A stretch of 64,000 nucleotides of DNA from the NCBI GenBank assembly GCA_020426505.1, contig JAGQPX010000099.1:1-64000 (forward strand), written 5' to 3'. Below, piece after piece: positions 27,284 through 37,043 of this stretch. A program made the translations under genes and the position numbers. The notes under the pieces were generated by a model. That model searched no databases. It was not told the origin of the DNA and saw only the letters and a list, made by a program, of their open reading frames with translations. How positions within the stretch are numbered: the stretch's first letter is position 1; every line of letters starts with the position of its first letter. Source of the DNA: Planctomycetaceae bacterium (GTDB lineage Bacteria; Planctomycetota; Planctomycetia; Planctomycetales; Planctomycetaceae).

Positions 27284-28669
27284 TCACTTGCCGATGCAGA
27301 ATCGGCTGAAGATGCGGTCGAGGATGTCGTCGGTGAAAACTCGACCGGCGACGTGGCCGAGATGATCGACCGCCTCTCGGAGTTCGACGGCGATCAACTC
27401 ATCGCCCAGTAAATCGATTGCAGCAGAGCGTGCGCGCGTGAGTGCTGCGCTCGCACCACGCAGGCTCGCCTGACAACGGGCCGCTGTGGAACCAAGCATA
27501 AGATTGCTCTCCGTTGACGACTGGAGACGCGACACCACAGCGTATTTCACGTCATCGAGTCCGGTCTGATTCTCCGCACTGACGACGATAACATCGTGTA
27601 CCTGAATCTCCTCAGCAAGATCGGACTTCGTGATCAGACGAATCATCTCATTGGCATCTCTGCCCAACTCGTGACGCAGGCGTTCGTCCAAGAGTATTTC
27701 GTCCGGACTCAGGTTGGCAGCCGTGCACCAGAGGATGAGATCGGCTCGTCGCCACTGCTCGTCACGTAGCTCATCAGCAGCTTGTGAGATGCTCTGCTCA
27801 TCAAGTGCGTTGGAGAAGTCGTCCCAACCGGCTGTGTCGACCAATTCGATCGCCAGTCCGTCCCAGTCCAATGGCACGCTGAGATAGTCCCGCGTGGTGC
27901 CAGCGACGTGCGACACGATGGCGGTCTGCTCAGCACTCAATGCGTTAAGCAAGGTGCTTTTGCCGGCGTTCGGGAGACCTGCCAGTACGACGCGATTGCG
28001 TCCGGTCGATTGCATGCGTGAGTTGGACTGCGCAACCAACTCGGTCAGCAACTTGACTCCTTCATCGATGTGAGTGAGGAGTGTTTCACGTGAAACAAAC
28101 TCGATATCCTCCTCCACGAAATCGAGTCCCGCTTCCAGATCGGCCAGATGTAAGAGAAGTTGTTCGTGCAGTGAGGCGATTTGATGTGAGATTCCGCCTC
28201 CCAGTTGATCGAGTGCGAGGCTGAGTTGCTGTTCGTCGGTCGCTTCGATGACCCCGAGGACGGCTTCGGCCTGCACGAGATCAATTCGACCGGCGAGGAA
28301 AGCCCTGAGTGTGAACTCGCCTCGTTGGGCAGGACGGGCTCCGTGGGCGAACAGGTGTTGGAGCAACGCTTCGAGAAGTGGAGGCGAGCCGATCGTGTGC
28401 AGTTCGGCTGTCGGTTGCCCGGTGTACGAACGCGTCGTGGGCCACAGCAGGACATCAACCGCCAGTGGACAGTGGACATCAGGCAGCTTCACCGCGCCCG
28501 GATGTCGTTGGGGGAAACGTGCGGACTCCCAACGTACGTGGTCCTTCGGTGTGAAGACCGCTGACACGACATCTTTTATGCGGGGACCACTTACCCGGAT
28601 GATACCTCGTGATGCCGGTCCGGGAGGCGAGGCGAGTGCAGCGATCGTATCGTCAGTGTGAGGGGTCAT
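27284..28669 (-). CDS. mnmE: tRNA uridine-5-carboxymethylaminomethyl GTPase MnmE
   Basis: GTPase that, with MnmG, modifies the wobble uridine (cmnm5U34) of certain tRNAs. Seen: the N-terminal folate-binding domain (IAALASPPGPASRGIIRVSG), a central helical region, the G domain with G1 GLPNAGKSTLLNAL (near residue 230), G2 VAGTTRDY, G3 VDTAGWDDF and a G4 variant ITKSDL, and the diagnostic C-terminal CIGK, where the Cys is functionally essential. Length 461 is normal. It lies about 200 bases upstream of the PSD1 copy B gene on the same strand. MnmG is not in the window. Confidence 0.97.
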   Translation of the reverse strand: MTPHTDDTIAALASPPGPASRGIIRVSGPRIKDVVSAVFTPKDHVRWESARFPQRHPGAVKLPDVHCPLAVDVLLWPTTRSYTGQPTAELHTIGSPPLLEALLQHLFAHGARPAQRGEFTLRAFLAGRIDLVQAEAVLGVIEATDEQQLSLALDQLGGGISHQIASLHEQLLLHLADLEAGLDFVEEDIEFVSRETLLTHIDEGVKLLTELVAQSNSRMQSTGRNRVVLAGLPNAGKSTLLNALSAEQTAIVSHVAGTTRDYLSVPLDWDGLAIELVDTAGWDDFSNALDEQSISQAADELRDEQWRRADLILWCTAANLSPDEILLDERLRHELGRDANEMIRLITKSDLAEEIQVHDVIVVSAENQTGLDDVKYAVVSRLQSSTESNLMLGSTAARCQASLRGASAALTRARSAAIDLLGDELIAVELREAVDHLGHVAGRVFTDDILDRIFSRFCIGK

Positions 28670-28781
28670 TGCAGAGAGGCACGCCGATACGGCTGTCGAT
28701 CACGTTGCGGGTTTCGTCTCCGGCGATGATAGCGAATGGCCACTCACTCCTGCCCGTCAGGCGTCCTCGACAAACGCAAAA

Positions 28782-28812
28782 ACCCCATCCGGGGGGTTAA
28801 ACCGGATGGGGT
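28782..28812 (-). terminator. Rho-independent terminator after the pilin-like gene
   Basis: ACCCCATCCGG (28782-28792) and CCGGATGGGGT (28802-28812) form a perfect 11-bp stem with a 9-base loop. Read on the minus strand the stem is followed by a T-run (from the A-run at 28778-28782). It lies 39 bases after the stop of the Flp-like gene and before mnmE, so it separates the two transcripts. Confidence 0.9.
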
Positions 28813-28850
28813 ATCGGGGTCTCGCATTTCAAGCCATATGAGAACTTGTC

Positions 28851-29219
28851 TCAATTGCGGTTGTAGCCGTAGTTGTTGTAGCCGTACTGGTTGTTGTAAC
28901 CATTGTGACCGAAGCCGCCCTCTCCGGGGATGGGCGAGTTGCAATCAATGTCGAACTGTCCGTCGCAGTAGTCGTAGACGTCCTTGAAGGAACTGTCGCC
29001 GGTGGCTGCCTTGTGACCACGTGAGCCACTGACGACGTATGACTGATTGACCTGGCCGACCGCTGAGCCGACATCTTCGAGTTCTTCGTTCACGCCATTG
29101 GCGACTTCGGCCATACCGACCACGAGGCCGATGACCGTGATGGTCGCGATGAGTACGAGTTCTGAGGAAACAATGAATCCAGCTTCGTCTTGATGGAGGG
29201 CGGTGAGGATGCGGGTCAT
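28851..29219 (-). CDS. Flp-pilin-like small membrane protein with Gly/Asn/Tyr-rich tail
   Basis: A 122-residue protein from ATG 29219, which is preceded by AGGAGA at good spacing. A short charged leader (MTRILTALHQDEAG) is followed by FIVSSELVLIATITVIGLVV, resembling the processing site and hydrophobic spine of Flp/Tad-type prepilins, with a Glu at mature position 6 instead of 5. The C-terminus is a tail dominated by Gly, Asn and Tyr (GYNNQYGYNNYGYNRN), unusual for Flp pilins. No prepilin peptidase or Tad assembly gene is in the window, so it is an orphan. A candidate sigma-54 promoter lies upstream and a strong terminator downstream, so it appears to be monocistronic and possibly highly expressed. 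The pilin call is tentative. Confidence 0.65.
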   Translation of the reverse strand: MTRILTALHQDEAGFIVSSELVLIATITVIGLVVGMAEVANGVNEELEDVGSAVGQVNQSYVVSGSRGHKAATGDSSFKDVYDYCDGQFDIDCNSPIPGEGGFGHNGYNNQYGYNNYGYNRN

Positions 29220-29292
29220 GGCAATCTCCTGGGGTTGGAAAGTTGTCGTCATTACCGGCATCAAATGGGGTCAACTTGCTGAGGGACTGTAA

Positions 29293-29308
29293 AGCAGAGG
29301 GTGTGCCA
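29293..29308 (-). promoter_or_regulatory. Candidate sigma-54 (-24/-12) promoter for the pilin-like gene
   Basis: On the minus strand the site reads TGGCACACCCTCTGCT, against the consensus TGGCACR-N4-TTGCW. The GG and GC dinucleotides are exactly 12 bases apart, with one mismatch in the -12 box. It would start transcription about 64 bases before ATG 29219. Pilin genes are classic sigma-54 targets. Confidence 0.45.
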
Positions 29309-29628
29309 AACACTTGACTCGCCCCGCATTGCGAGGCCGTTTGCGGGCCGCATGTCATTCAACAACAATGACTTGCGGTGCACTACCTGCTGAAAATAAG
29401 GTGTCTCAAATTCTTGACATCGCTTCGAGGAGAGATGTTGCCAGGAATCCACATCCGACTGGGTTTTCGAGCGAGAACATGTGTAACTCGTGCTCTGATC
29501 GCAGGATCGGCCAAACGTTGATGGAACACAACGTGTTGACGGCTCGCCACGCGTCGCTTGTCACTAAAGTTCTCTCTGAGGAGTCTGGATGTGTGCATCC
29601 TCCGATTCTGTCATCCCCACGGTTCCGC
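29309..29628. other. Intergenic region between divergent pilin-like and cysQ-type genes
   Basis: No convincing gene, repeat or RNA is visible here. Short open frames have no ribosome site or family resemblance. The stretch probably holds upstream activator sites for the sigma-54-like promoter and the promoter of the phosphatase-permease pair. Confidence 0.4.
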
Positions 29629-29634
29629 TATACT
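29629..29634 (+). promoter_or_regulatory. Possible -10 box for the PAP phosphatase-permease operon
   Basis: TATACT lies 41 bases before ATG 29676. No good -35 hexamer is seen at the usual spacing, so this is weak. Confidence 0.25.
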
Positions 29635-29675
29635 CCTGCGGCTTTCATTTCAGAACCTTTCATTGACACTGTTTG

Positions 29676-30677
29676 ATGTCCGATTCATTCGCAGAAGAAC
29701 TCCAAGTTGCACTTCATGCTGTCCGTGACGCGTCCGCGATCTGTCAGGCGGTGCAGGCACAGATCTCGCCCGATTCCTTGGAGAAGAAGGACCGCAGCCC
29801 GGTGACAATCGCTGACTTTGCGAGTCAGGCTGCGGTCTGTCGGGCGATCGGCGATGCCTTTCCGGACGATCCGATCATCGCAGAAGAGGATTCGGCCTTT
29901 CTGCGTGACCCGGAAAACGCTGAGTTTCTCGCGAAAGTGCAGGCAGCGGTCAGTGGTCGATTGGGCGGATGTGACGCTGAGCAGGTGTTGAGTTGGGTCG
30001 ATCGAGGAGGGGCAAGTGGGTATTCGCCCCGATTCTGGACGCTCGATCCGATCGACGGGACGAAAGGGTTCCTGCGGAAAGAGCAATATGCCGTCTCGCT
30101 CGCCCTCATTGTCGACGGAGTGATTCAGTTGGGCGTGTTGGGCTGCCCGAACCTGCCGGTCGCTATCGGAGGACAAAACGGGGCACTGTTCTCTGCGATT
30201 AAAGGACAGGGGAGCCGCGTACAACCATTGGAACCTGAGAATGCTTTACCGCAAGTCGTTCGTGTAAACAAGACGGTCAATGCCTCAGAAGCAAGGGTGT
30301 GTGAGTCGGTCGAGTCGGGACATAGCTCGCACAGCGACTCGGCAATGATTGCCTCGAAACTTGGAATCACGAATGATCCTGTGCGACTCGATAGTCAGGC
30401 GAAGTACGCCGTCGTTGCGCGAGGTGAAGCCGATATCTATCTCCGATTGCCGACGCGGAAGGACTACCGGGAACGGATCTGGGACCATGCCGGTGGCGTG
30501 ATTCTGGTTGAGGAGGCGGGCGGGCGGGTGTCGGACGTGGACGGCAAGCCGCTCGACTTCACACAGGGGCAGGCACTCGAGCAGAACCGGGGCGTGATCG
30601 TGGCGAACGCGAACCTCCACGAGCAGGTCATGTCTGTCGTGCAGGAAGTTCTCGATAGCGGGGAGTCAACCACGTGA
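29676..30677 (+). CDS. cysQ: 3'(2'),5'-bisphosphate nucleotidase of the HAL2/SAL1 type (CysQ family)
   Basis: Metal-dependent phosphatase that converts PAP (and possibly PAPS) to AMP, relieving product inhibition in sulfate assimilation. Inositol-monophosphatase fold motifs are present: SPVTIADFASQA, IAEEDSAFL (about residue 70), WTLDPIDGTKGFLR (about 123, metal-binding Asp-Asp) and WDHAGGVILVEEAGGR (about 268). The insert before DPIDGTKGF, the phrase GVLGCPNLP, and a length of 333 are closer to yeast HAL2 and plant SAL1 than to E. coli CysQ (about 246 residues). ATG 29676 follows a TTG at 29673, which could also serve. The stop overlaps the permease start as GTGA. Confidence 0.9.
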   Translation: MSDSFAEELQVALHAVRDASAICQAVQAQISPDSLEKKDRSPVTIADFASQAAVCRAIGDAFPDDPIIAEEDSAFLRDPENAEFLAKVQAAVSGRLGGCDAEQVLSWVDRGGASGYSPRFWTLDPIDGTKGFLRKEQYAVSLALIVDGVIQLGVLGCPNLPVAIGGQNGALFSAIKGQGSRVQPLEPENALPQVVRVNKTVNASEARVCESVESGHSSHSDSAMIASKLGITNDPVRLDSQAKYAVVARGEADIYLRLPTRKDYRERIWDHAGGVILVEEAGGRVSDVDGKPLDFTQGQALEQNRGVIVANANLHEQVMSVVQEVLDSGESTT

Positions 30678-32449
30678 ACTGGAACGTAGATATCGCATTG
30701 ACGCTGGCCACTGTGTTGCTGGCGATTCTCGCGATGGCGTTTCTCAGTGTGGCTCCCGACATCGTGCTGGCTGGCGGGCTGTCGTTGTTGCTCGTGACCG
30801 GTGTGGTCGACGTCACAGGTGCCCTCGAGGGATTCTCGAACCCCGGCTTGATCACGGTCGCGGTGTTGTTTGCCGTGGCTGAGGGACTCCGGCAGACGGG
30901 CGGGATCAGTTTTCTCGGTCAACGAGTGCTGGGTACACCGAAGTCAATTTCCGATGCTCAATCGCGGGTGATGGTCCCGACGGCGTTGCTGAGTGCGTTC
31001 CTCAACAACACGCCGGTCGTGGCTGTGATCATGCCCGTCCTCAACGACTGGGGGAAGAAATCCCAGATGTCGGTGTCCAAGCTGATGCTCCCGTTGAGTT
31101 ATGCAGCGATCCTCGGCGGATTGTGCACACGCATCGGCACGAGCACGACGCTGGTCCTTGACGGAATTCTGCGGAAGAACGTTCCGGATGCGGGTCTCTC
31201 CATGTTTGAGATTGCCTGGATCGGCCTGCCTGCAACGGTGATCGGGATCTTTTACATCCTGACTGTCCATCGCTGGCTGCTTCCAGAACGCAAACCGGCC
31301 ATCTCACAATTCGATGATCCTCGTGAATACACAATCGAGATGCTCGTCGAGCAGTCGAGCCCGTTGATCGGGAAGACGATCGAAGCAGCCGGATTGCGAC
31401 ACTTGCCAGGCATGTTCCTCATGGAGATCGACCGGGAAGGACACGTGCTTGCTGCGGTCTCACCGGAAGAGCGGCTCCAGGCGAACGACCGGCTCGTGTT
31501 CGTCGGTGTTGTGGAGTCGGTCGTCGATCTTCAGCGACTTCCCGGACTAACACCGGCGACCGATCAGGTATTCAAACTCGATAGTCCACGATCTCATCGG
31601 TGCCTGATCGAGGCGGTCGTTTCAAACACATGCCCGTTGATCAACATGACGATTCGCGAGTCCCGTTTCCGGACGCGGTACAACGCGGCTGTCATCGCCG
31701 TTGCACGGAACGGACAACGCCTGCCGGGTAAGATCGGCGACATCCGGGTCGCGCCGGGTGACACCTTGCTGCTGGAGGCTCACCCTTCGTTTGAAAGCGT
31801 CCAGCGAAACTCACGGGATTTCTATCTCGTGAGTCGCATCGAGGACTCCACGCCGCCCCGATCCGAGCGAGCTTGGATCGCACAAGGGGTGTTCGTTTTC
31901 ATGATTGTCGCGGTCACCGGGTTTGACGTTCCGATGTTGGATGCGTCACTGGTCGCGGCCGGACTGCTGATCGCAACACGTTGCCTGCGGACGACGGAAG
32001 CTCGACGTGCGATCGACTGGAGCGTATTGATCACGATGGCTGCCGGCATCGGGATCGGCAACGCGATGGAGCAAAGCGGTGCTGCTGAGATGATCGCCGG
32101 CGGCATGGCACAAGTGGGAGGGGCAAATCCGACACTGGTCCTTGCCATCGTATACGGCGTGACGATGCTCTTCACGAACCTGATTACTGCGAAGGCCGCC
32201 GGTGTGCTTGTGTTCCCGATCGCACTCGCCGCGGCAAATCGACTCGGGGTTGATCCCATGCCCTTTGCGATTGCGGTGATGGTCGCCGCGGCCGCCAGCT
32301 TCGCGACACCAATTGGGTATCAAACCAATCTGATGGTCTATGGTCCCGGCGGATATCGATACAGCGATTACATCCGCATCGGCGTGCCGCTGAGCCTCAT
32401 TATCTGGGGGCTCTCGATCCTGATCATCCCGCAGGTGTGGGCGTTTTAA
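30674..32449 (+). CDS. SLC13/DASS-type permease with two RCK_C (TrkA-C) domains, probable sulfate transporter
   Basis: A 591-residue membrane protein. N-terminal membrane helices ([39 protein letters not shown]) are followed by the Ser-rich SLC13 signature region ([14 protein letters not shown]). Two cytosolic RCK_C domains sit at about residues 224-290 and 314-375, and a second membrane half contains [20 protein letters not shown]. This is the layout of SAC1/SLT-type sodium-sulfate transporters and related permeases. GTG 30674 overlaps the phosphatase stop, so the pair is translationally coupled; partnership with a PAP phosphatase favours sulfate as substrate. The last 26 bases overlap the end of recJ on the opposite strand. 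Confidence 0.85.
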   Translation: MNWNVDIALTLATVLLAILAMAFLSVAPDIVLAGGLSLLLVTGVVDVTGALEGFSNPGLITVAVLFAVAEGLRQTGGISFLGQRVLGTPKSISDAQSRVMVPTALLSAFLNNTPVVAVIMPVLNDWGKKSQMSVSKLMLPLSYAAILGGLCTRIGTSTTLVLDGILRKNVPDAGLSMFEIAWIGLPATVIGIFYILTVHRWLLPERKPAISQFDDPREYTIEMLVEQSSPLIGKTIEAAGLRHLPGMFLMEIDREGHVLAAVSPEERLQANDRLVFVGVVESVVDLQRLPGLTPATDQVFKLDSPRSHRCLIEAVVSNTCPLINMTIRESRFRTRYNAAVIAVARNGQRLPGKIGDIRVAPGDTLLLEAHPSFESVQRNSRDFYLVSRIEDSTPPRSERAWIAQGVFVFMIVAVTGFDVPMLDASLVAAGLLIATRCLRTTEARRAIDWSVLITMAAGIGIGNAMEQSGAAEMIAGGMAQVGGANPTLVLAIVYGVTMLFTNLITAKAAGVLVFPIALAAANRLGVDPMPFAIAVMVAAAASFATPIGYQTNLMVYGPGGYRYSDYIRIGVPLSLIIWGLSILIIPQVWAF

Positions 32450-34223
32450 GTGAGGCGGCAGATGTGTTCGCCTCCGATGGGGAGCCGCTGGGCTTCCAGT
32501 CGATCAAGCGGAGTTCGACGTTTTCGTAGCCGCGAAATCGATTGATGTTCACCTCAAAACAGAGGGCCAAGGGACCATTGACTGCTTCCATCTGGTCGGC
32601 CCAGTCAGATTTGCCGAACGCAACTGCCCGGAAGACCTTGCCAGACTGCTTGACTCGCAAGGACAGGTGACGATCGCCTCCGCCCATCTTGCGGGGCGGC
32701 TCCACGAGTTCGACATGAGTTGCTGAGAACACGGGGCGCCGGTTCTGCATGCCGAACGGGCCGAGACGATCAAGGTCCTTCACCGCTCCGTGTGTCAGCT
32801 CGTTGAAGGAGATCTCTGCATCGACTCTTAGTTCAACATCTCGATCTGTCGGTCGATGATGCTCCTTGGTGTAGGCGACGAGGGCATCACGAAATGCTTC
32901 GATGTTCTCCGACATCACCCGCACCCCCGCTGCTGCCTTGTGCCCGCCGAATGACACGAGGTGGTCTCGGCAGGCAGTCAGTCCTGCGTGCAAGTCGAAT
33001 TCAGCAAATGAGCGGCCGGAGCCTTGACCGAGTTGCTCTTCCTCGTTGAGTGCGATCAGGACGGTCGGCCTCTCGAATCGCTCAGCGACACGGCTGGCGA
33101 CAATGCCGATCACGCCCGGATGCCAGTCTGGATGAGCGAGCACCAGCACCGGGTCATCTTCCCAGTCCTTGTTGTCCGCGACCAGTTCCTTCGCCTGTTT
33201 GTAGATTCGCCGTTCGACGGTCTGACGATTCTGATTGAGTTGATCGACATGGTTGGCCAGGCTGATGGCTCGCTGTTCGTTGTCGGTGGTCAGCAACTCG
33301 ACCGCGAGTCGCGCCTGTCCCAGACGTCCAGCCGCGTTGATGCGGGGTGCGAGCCCGAAGCCGATGTCCTCGGAAGAAAGCTCTGTGTTCTCGGTCAGCT
33401 TGGCAACCTGCATCAACGCATCGAGTCCCGGCCCCTGTGATCGCCCCAGCAACTTCAGGCCATAGCTGACCAGAATCCGGTTTTCGCCGTGCAGGGGGAC
33501 AAGGTCTGCGACGGTCCCCATCGCAGCGAGTCCAACGGCGGAGATGAGAAACTGTCGCATCTTCGGCGACGCTTTCTGGCCGTCACCTAGCCGTTGACTG
33601 ATGGCCCACGCCAGTTTGAACGCGACCCCCGCTCCACACAGATCCGTGAATGGGCACTTGGTGTCTGGGAGCCGAGGATGCACGAGGACTTTCGCGGCCG
33701 GCAACTCCTCTGCGAAGTTATGGTGATCCGTGATGATCAAATCGAGGCCCAGCTCACGAGCGAGTACGGCCTCCTTCACGCTGGCGATTCCGCAGTCCAC
33801 GGTGACCACGAGGCGTTCTGGGTCCTCCTCGTGCAATAACCGGACGGCATCACAGTTGAGACCGTACCCCTCCTCTAGACGGCTGGGAATGTAGTAGTCG
33901 ACCTTGCCTCCTGCGAGTGTGAGACAGTGCCAGAGAATGCTCGTGGCCGTCACACCGTCGACGTCATAGTCGCCGTAGATTGTGATGCGTCGTCCGGACG
34001 TGAGAGCGTCCACGATCAAGTCAGCTGCTTCGGGCACGCCGGGGAGCAGGGCCGGATCGTGCAGATCGGTGAGTTCCGTCCGTAAAAACGCCAACGCATC
34101 CTCACGAGTCATCTGACCTCGGGATGCGAGGACTCGCGCGAGGAGCGGTGAGCATCGGAGGTCACGGGCCAGTCGAGCGACGACAGCCGTGTCGTGGGGA
34201 GCAAATCGCCAGTTGCGTGCCAT
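32424..34223 (-). CDS. recJ: Single-stranded-DNA-specific exonuclease RecJ
   Basis: 5'-3' single-strand DNA exonuclease for recombination and mismatch repair. The DHH core is present: [17 protein letters not shown] (near residue 83), [20 protein letters not shown] (near 161) and the DHHA1 motif [12 protein letters not shown] (near 421), followed by the OB-fold domain. ATG 34223 (MARNWRFAP) is preferred over the GTG at 34259. From there the protein has 599 residues, close to the usual 570-600. The 3' end overlaps the convergent permease gene by 26 bases. It lies about 135 bases after the tyrosine-kinase gene on the same strand, with no functional link. Confidence 0.95.
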   Translation of the reverse strand: MARNWRFAPHDTAVVARLARDLRCSPLLARVLASRGQMTREDALAFLRTELTDLHDPALLPGVPEAADLIVDALTSGRRITIYGDYDVDGVTATSILWHCLTLAGGKVDYYIPSRLEEGYGLNCDAVRLLHEEDPERLVVTVDCGIASVKEAVLARELGLDLIITDHHNFAEELPAAKVLVHPRLPDTKCPFTDLCGAGVAFKLAWAISQRLGDGQKASPKMRQFLISAVGLAAMGTVADLVPLHGENRILVSYGLKLLGRSQGPGLDALMQVAKLTENTELSSEDIGFGLAPRINAAGRLGQARLAVELLTTDNEQRAISLANHVDQLNQNRQTVERRIYKQAKELVADNKDWEDDPVLVLAHPDWHPGVIGIVASRVAERFERPTVLIALNEEEQLGQGSGRSFAEFDLHAGLTACRDHLVSFGGHKAAAGVRVMSENIEAFRDALVAYTKEHHRPTDRDVELRVDAEISFNELTHGAVKDLDRLGPFGMQNRRPVFSATHVELVEPPRKMGGGDRHLSLRVKQSGKVFRAVAFGKSDWADQMEAVNGPLALCFEVNINRFRGYENVELRLIDWKPSGSPSEANTSAASLKTPTPAG

Positions 34224-34357
34224 TCGATTGGTGCTGGTTGAGGATCCATCCGTGCCCACGTCACATCAACGACGGGCGAGAAGCCATTACACCAGAGGTC
34301 ACGCGGGGTGTCAAAGCGGCAGACGGATCAGTCCCCACGGTGCGGCGAAACAGACGC

Positions 34358-36772
34358 CTATCCTTCGTGAGTGAGCGCCGGTTCTGCATCCTTGGCGGTT
34401 CTGGTGTCGATCGGCTGTTGAGATCGGCCCGTGTTGTAGTAACCGGCATAGGCGTCGTAGTTCTCGCCCGTGCTTTCGTCGGTGCCCATGTCGTTCGCGA
34501 TGATGCCGTAAACCTGTACTCCGTGCGAATCGAGGATGTCCTTCGTACGGATGACGGCTGGTCGTTTGTTCTTTTGCATCCGAACGACCAACACCATGCC
34601 GTCGACGTGAGGAGAGATGATGCACGGATCGCTGACCGCAAGAATCGGGGGCGTGTCGATGAAGACGTAATCGAACTCGCCGCGGGCCGCCTTCAACGTG
34701 GAGGACAGATCGGATGTCGAGAGCAGCTCGGCCGGGTTGTCGGGGGTGTCGCCTGCGGTGAGCACGAACAGCCCGTCGATCTCCGTTGGGCGAACCGCGT
34801 TCATCCATTCGACCTCACGCCGCAGGACGTCGGAGAGTCCGACATGTTGCGGCAGGTTGAACAGGCCATGAATCGTGGGACGCCTGAGGTCGCCGTCTAT
34901 GAGCAGGACTCGCTTGCCCGACTGCGCGACTGCGACGGCCAGATTGGCAATGGATGTTGTCTTCCCGTCTCCCGGTTCGGGACTGCTGACCTGAATGACC
35001 CGCTCATTCTTCGGAGCCGTGCTGAAGAACAGCGTCGTTCGGACCGATCGATAGGCTTCCGCCTCGCGCGACCCTGGACGATGGTAGTACGTGAGTGCTT
35101 CCGACAGTCCAGAGCTGTCGAGATCGCGAGCACGCGGATCAACGACGAAGTGCGGAACGGCACCCATCACCGACGAGTTGGTGTAACGGCGGACCTCATC
35201 AAGGCTCTTCAGCGACATGTCCTGCCATTCGGTGAAGTACCGGTAGGCGAACACGCACAGGGCACCGAGGATTCCGAACGCACCGACAATTTTTAGGATT
35301 CGCTTGATGGACAGTTCGACAACGATGTCAGAAATCTGCTTCATCCGATATCCGGTCTGCTCCTTGGTGATGTCCGTCAGTTGAAGCTGTTTGGCCACAC
35401 CGTCACGCAGAGCTTGCTTGGCTTGTAAGTCATCGCTGAGTTGTTTTTCAATCACCTCATAATCTGAGGCCTCTTTCGCCTGAGCGATGGCATCTTTCAA
35501 CTGGGCGCGCACCGCCTCGTCACTGTAGTCGAGTTGCTTGAGCTGCTCATTAAGGAATCGGAGGTAGATCGAGGCCAGATCAACCCCTTCACGCTCCAGT
35601 CGCGTCGTCGCTTGCGTGTCTGAAAATGTGCCGAACTGCGGAGGGACGAGACCCTCTGCGTAGTAGGCTTCGAGGATCCCCTGAATCTCTTTGCGTTTCT
35701 TCTGAACGTCGGGATGATCGGACGCCAAATGGTGGAGCAGTTCGGCCTCCCTGATCTTGGCGAGTAGCAGTTTTTCGTCGAGACGCTCTTTCGACGGCTT
35801 GACGATCAGCAGCGGGTTCGTCGTGGTTCCTCCGCTGCCCCCTTCGGAACCACCTTGCTGGGACATCGACATCATGACGTATTGCTCGATTGCCTGCCGC
35901 GACTCACCTTCCTTGATCATCTCAGTGAGAACTTCAATCTGTGCCTCAATGGCGTTACGACGCTTGATGTTGTCTCGCTCGACCTTATGGAGGTCGTCAA
36001 CCCTTGCCATGTAGTGATTGGGAGGTGTGGCAATCTGTCCGCCGCTTGAGGTGACCTGACCAACCGGATTTTGAAACAGAATGGGAGCCTCGCGACGAAA
36101 TTCGCGGTACTTCGCTTTCAGGTCGTCGATCTCCTTCTGCAGTTTGACGTCCGCCTGTTCAATCAGGGTGAGCACTTCGGTTGACTGCTCCTTGCGAGTC
36201 TCTGCAAGGTATTCGTCATAGGCGTCGACAACGGCTGCGATCACAGCAGCAGCGTCTTTCTTCGATCGACTTTGAAACGAAATGTCGAAGAAGTTCAGGA
36301 ACGATCGGTCCTGTCCCGCGCTCCGCTTGACCTTCAGGCCTTCAATCAAGTCGCGAACCGCGTCATCGGAAACTCCGACCGTCGGGAGTTCGCCGAGGTT
36401 GTGTTTCTCATACGCACGCTGCACGATGACAGCACTCTTGATGATCTCGACGTGCTCCGCTCGATCTCCGTATGTCGTCGCTTCTCCTTGTTGGAGGGGT
36501 GTGCTGGCCAGCTTGGAGACGAGGATGCGTGTTGAGGCGTCGTATCGCGGACCGGAGTAAATGTAGAAGATCACTCCGAGGACAATCCCCGCGAGAAACC
36601 CGACCGCCATTTTCGGCCAGTGGGTCAGCGTGAAACGAACGATATCGACCGAACGTCCTGACGGCTGTGAACTGCTCGTGCTCTCGTTAAAGCCCAGCGG
36701 GGCGAAGTCGATCCCGTCAGAGGGATGATTGGATCGTTTCGTGCTCACAGATGTTTCCTCGGAGAAAGTCAT
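34358..36772 (-). CDS. Wzc-like exopolysaccharide chain-length regulator/tyrosine autokinase
   Basis: An 804-residue bacterial tyrosine kinase from ATG 36772. The N-terminal Wzz-like part has one membrane span (KMAVGFLAGIVLGVIFYIYS), a long periplasmic coiled-coil region and a second span (GAFGILGALCVFAYRYF). The cytosolic BY-kinase domain shows Walker A SSPEPGDGKTTSIANLA (near residue 600), Walker A' VLLIDGDLRRPT and Walker B DYVFIDTPPIL. The C-terminus carries the expected tyrosine cluster (YDAYAGYYNTG) for autophosphorylation. Kinase and polymerase regulator are fused in one chain, the Gram-negative arrangement. It should control polymer length and export for the upstream exopolysaccharide locus, of which it is the last gene. 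Confidence 0.93.
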   Translation of the reverse strand: MTFSEETSVSTKRSNHPSDGIDFAPLGFNESTSSSQPSGRSVDIVRFTLTHWPKMAVGFLAGIVLGVIFYIYSGPRYDASTRILVSKLASTPLQQGEATTYGDRAEHVEIIKSAVIVQRAYEKHNLGELPTVGVSDDAVRDLIEGLKVKRSAGQDRSFLNFFDISFQSRSKKDAAAVIAAVVDAYDEYLAETRKEQSTEVLTLIEQADVKLQKEIDDLKAKYREFRREAPILFQNPVGQVTSSGGQIATPPNHYMARVDDLHKVERDNIKRRNAIEAQIEVLTEMIKEGESRQAIEQYVMMSMSQQGGSEGGSGGTTTNPLLIVKPSKERLDEKLLLAKIREAELLHHLASDHPDVQKKRKEIQGILEAYYAEGLVPPQFGTFSDTQATTRLEREGVDLASIYLRFLNEQLKQLDYSDEAVRAQLKDAIAQAKEASDYEVIEKQLSDDLQAKQALRDGVAKQLQLTDITKEQTGYRMKQISDIVVELSIKRILKIVGAFGILGALCVFAYRYFTEWQDMSLKSLDEVRRYTNSSVMGAVPHFVVDPRARDLDSSGLSEALTYYHRPGSREAEAYRSVRTTLFFSTAPKNERVIQVSSPEPGDGKTTSIANLAVAVAQSGKRVLLIDGDLRRPTIHGLFNLPQHVGLSDVLRREVEWMNAVRPTEIDGLFVLTAGDTPDNPAELLSTSDLSSTLKAARGEFDYVFIDTPPILAVSDPCIISPHVDGMVLVVRMQKNKRPAVIRTKDILDSHGVQVYGIIANDMGTDESTGENYDAYAGYYNTGRSQQPIDTRTAKDAEPALTHEG

Positions 36773-37043
36773 CCTCGCCGGACCGTTGGGGTCCACCGAG
36801 GAGCAATTGGCCGCCTGCAACTCCTTTGTCTGACAACTTGAATGGTGGTACGGGCGACAATGGAGGTCCGGAAAAGTCCCCGCGCGCAGCACAACTCATG
36901 TTGACGGAAAACTCTACCATGCAATTCGCACTGGTGCGGATTTGAAACGAAGCAATCGAGCAACGCCGCGCTGAACGCCCACACAGCCAATCGTCAAAAT
37001 CCTTCTCAACGACACGACCGTGCGGAGCGATCGGCGATTCGGC

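Noticed and set aside
34124-35296. Plus-strand open frame of 390 codons
   Set aside because: It runs antisense across recJ and the tyrosine-kinase gene, both strongly supported, and has no family features.
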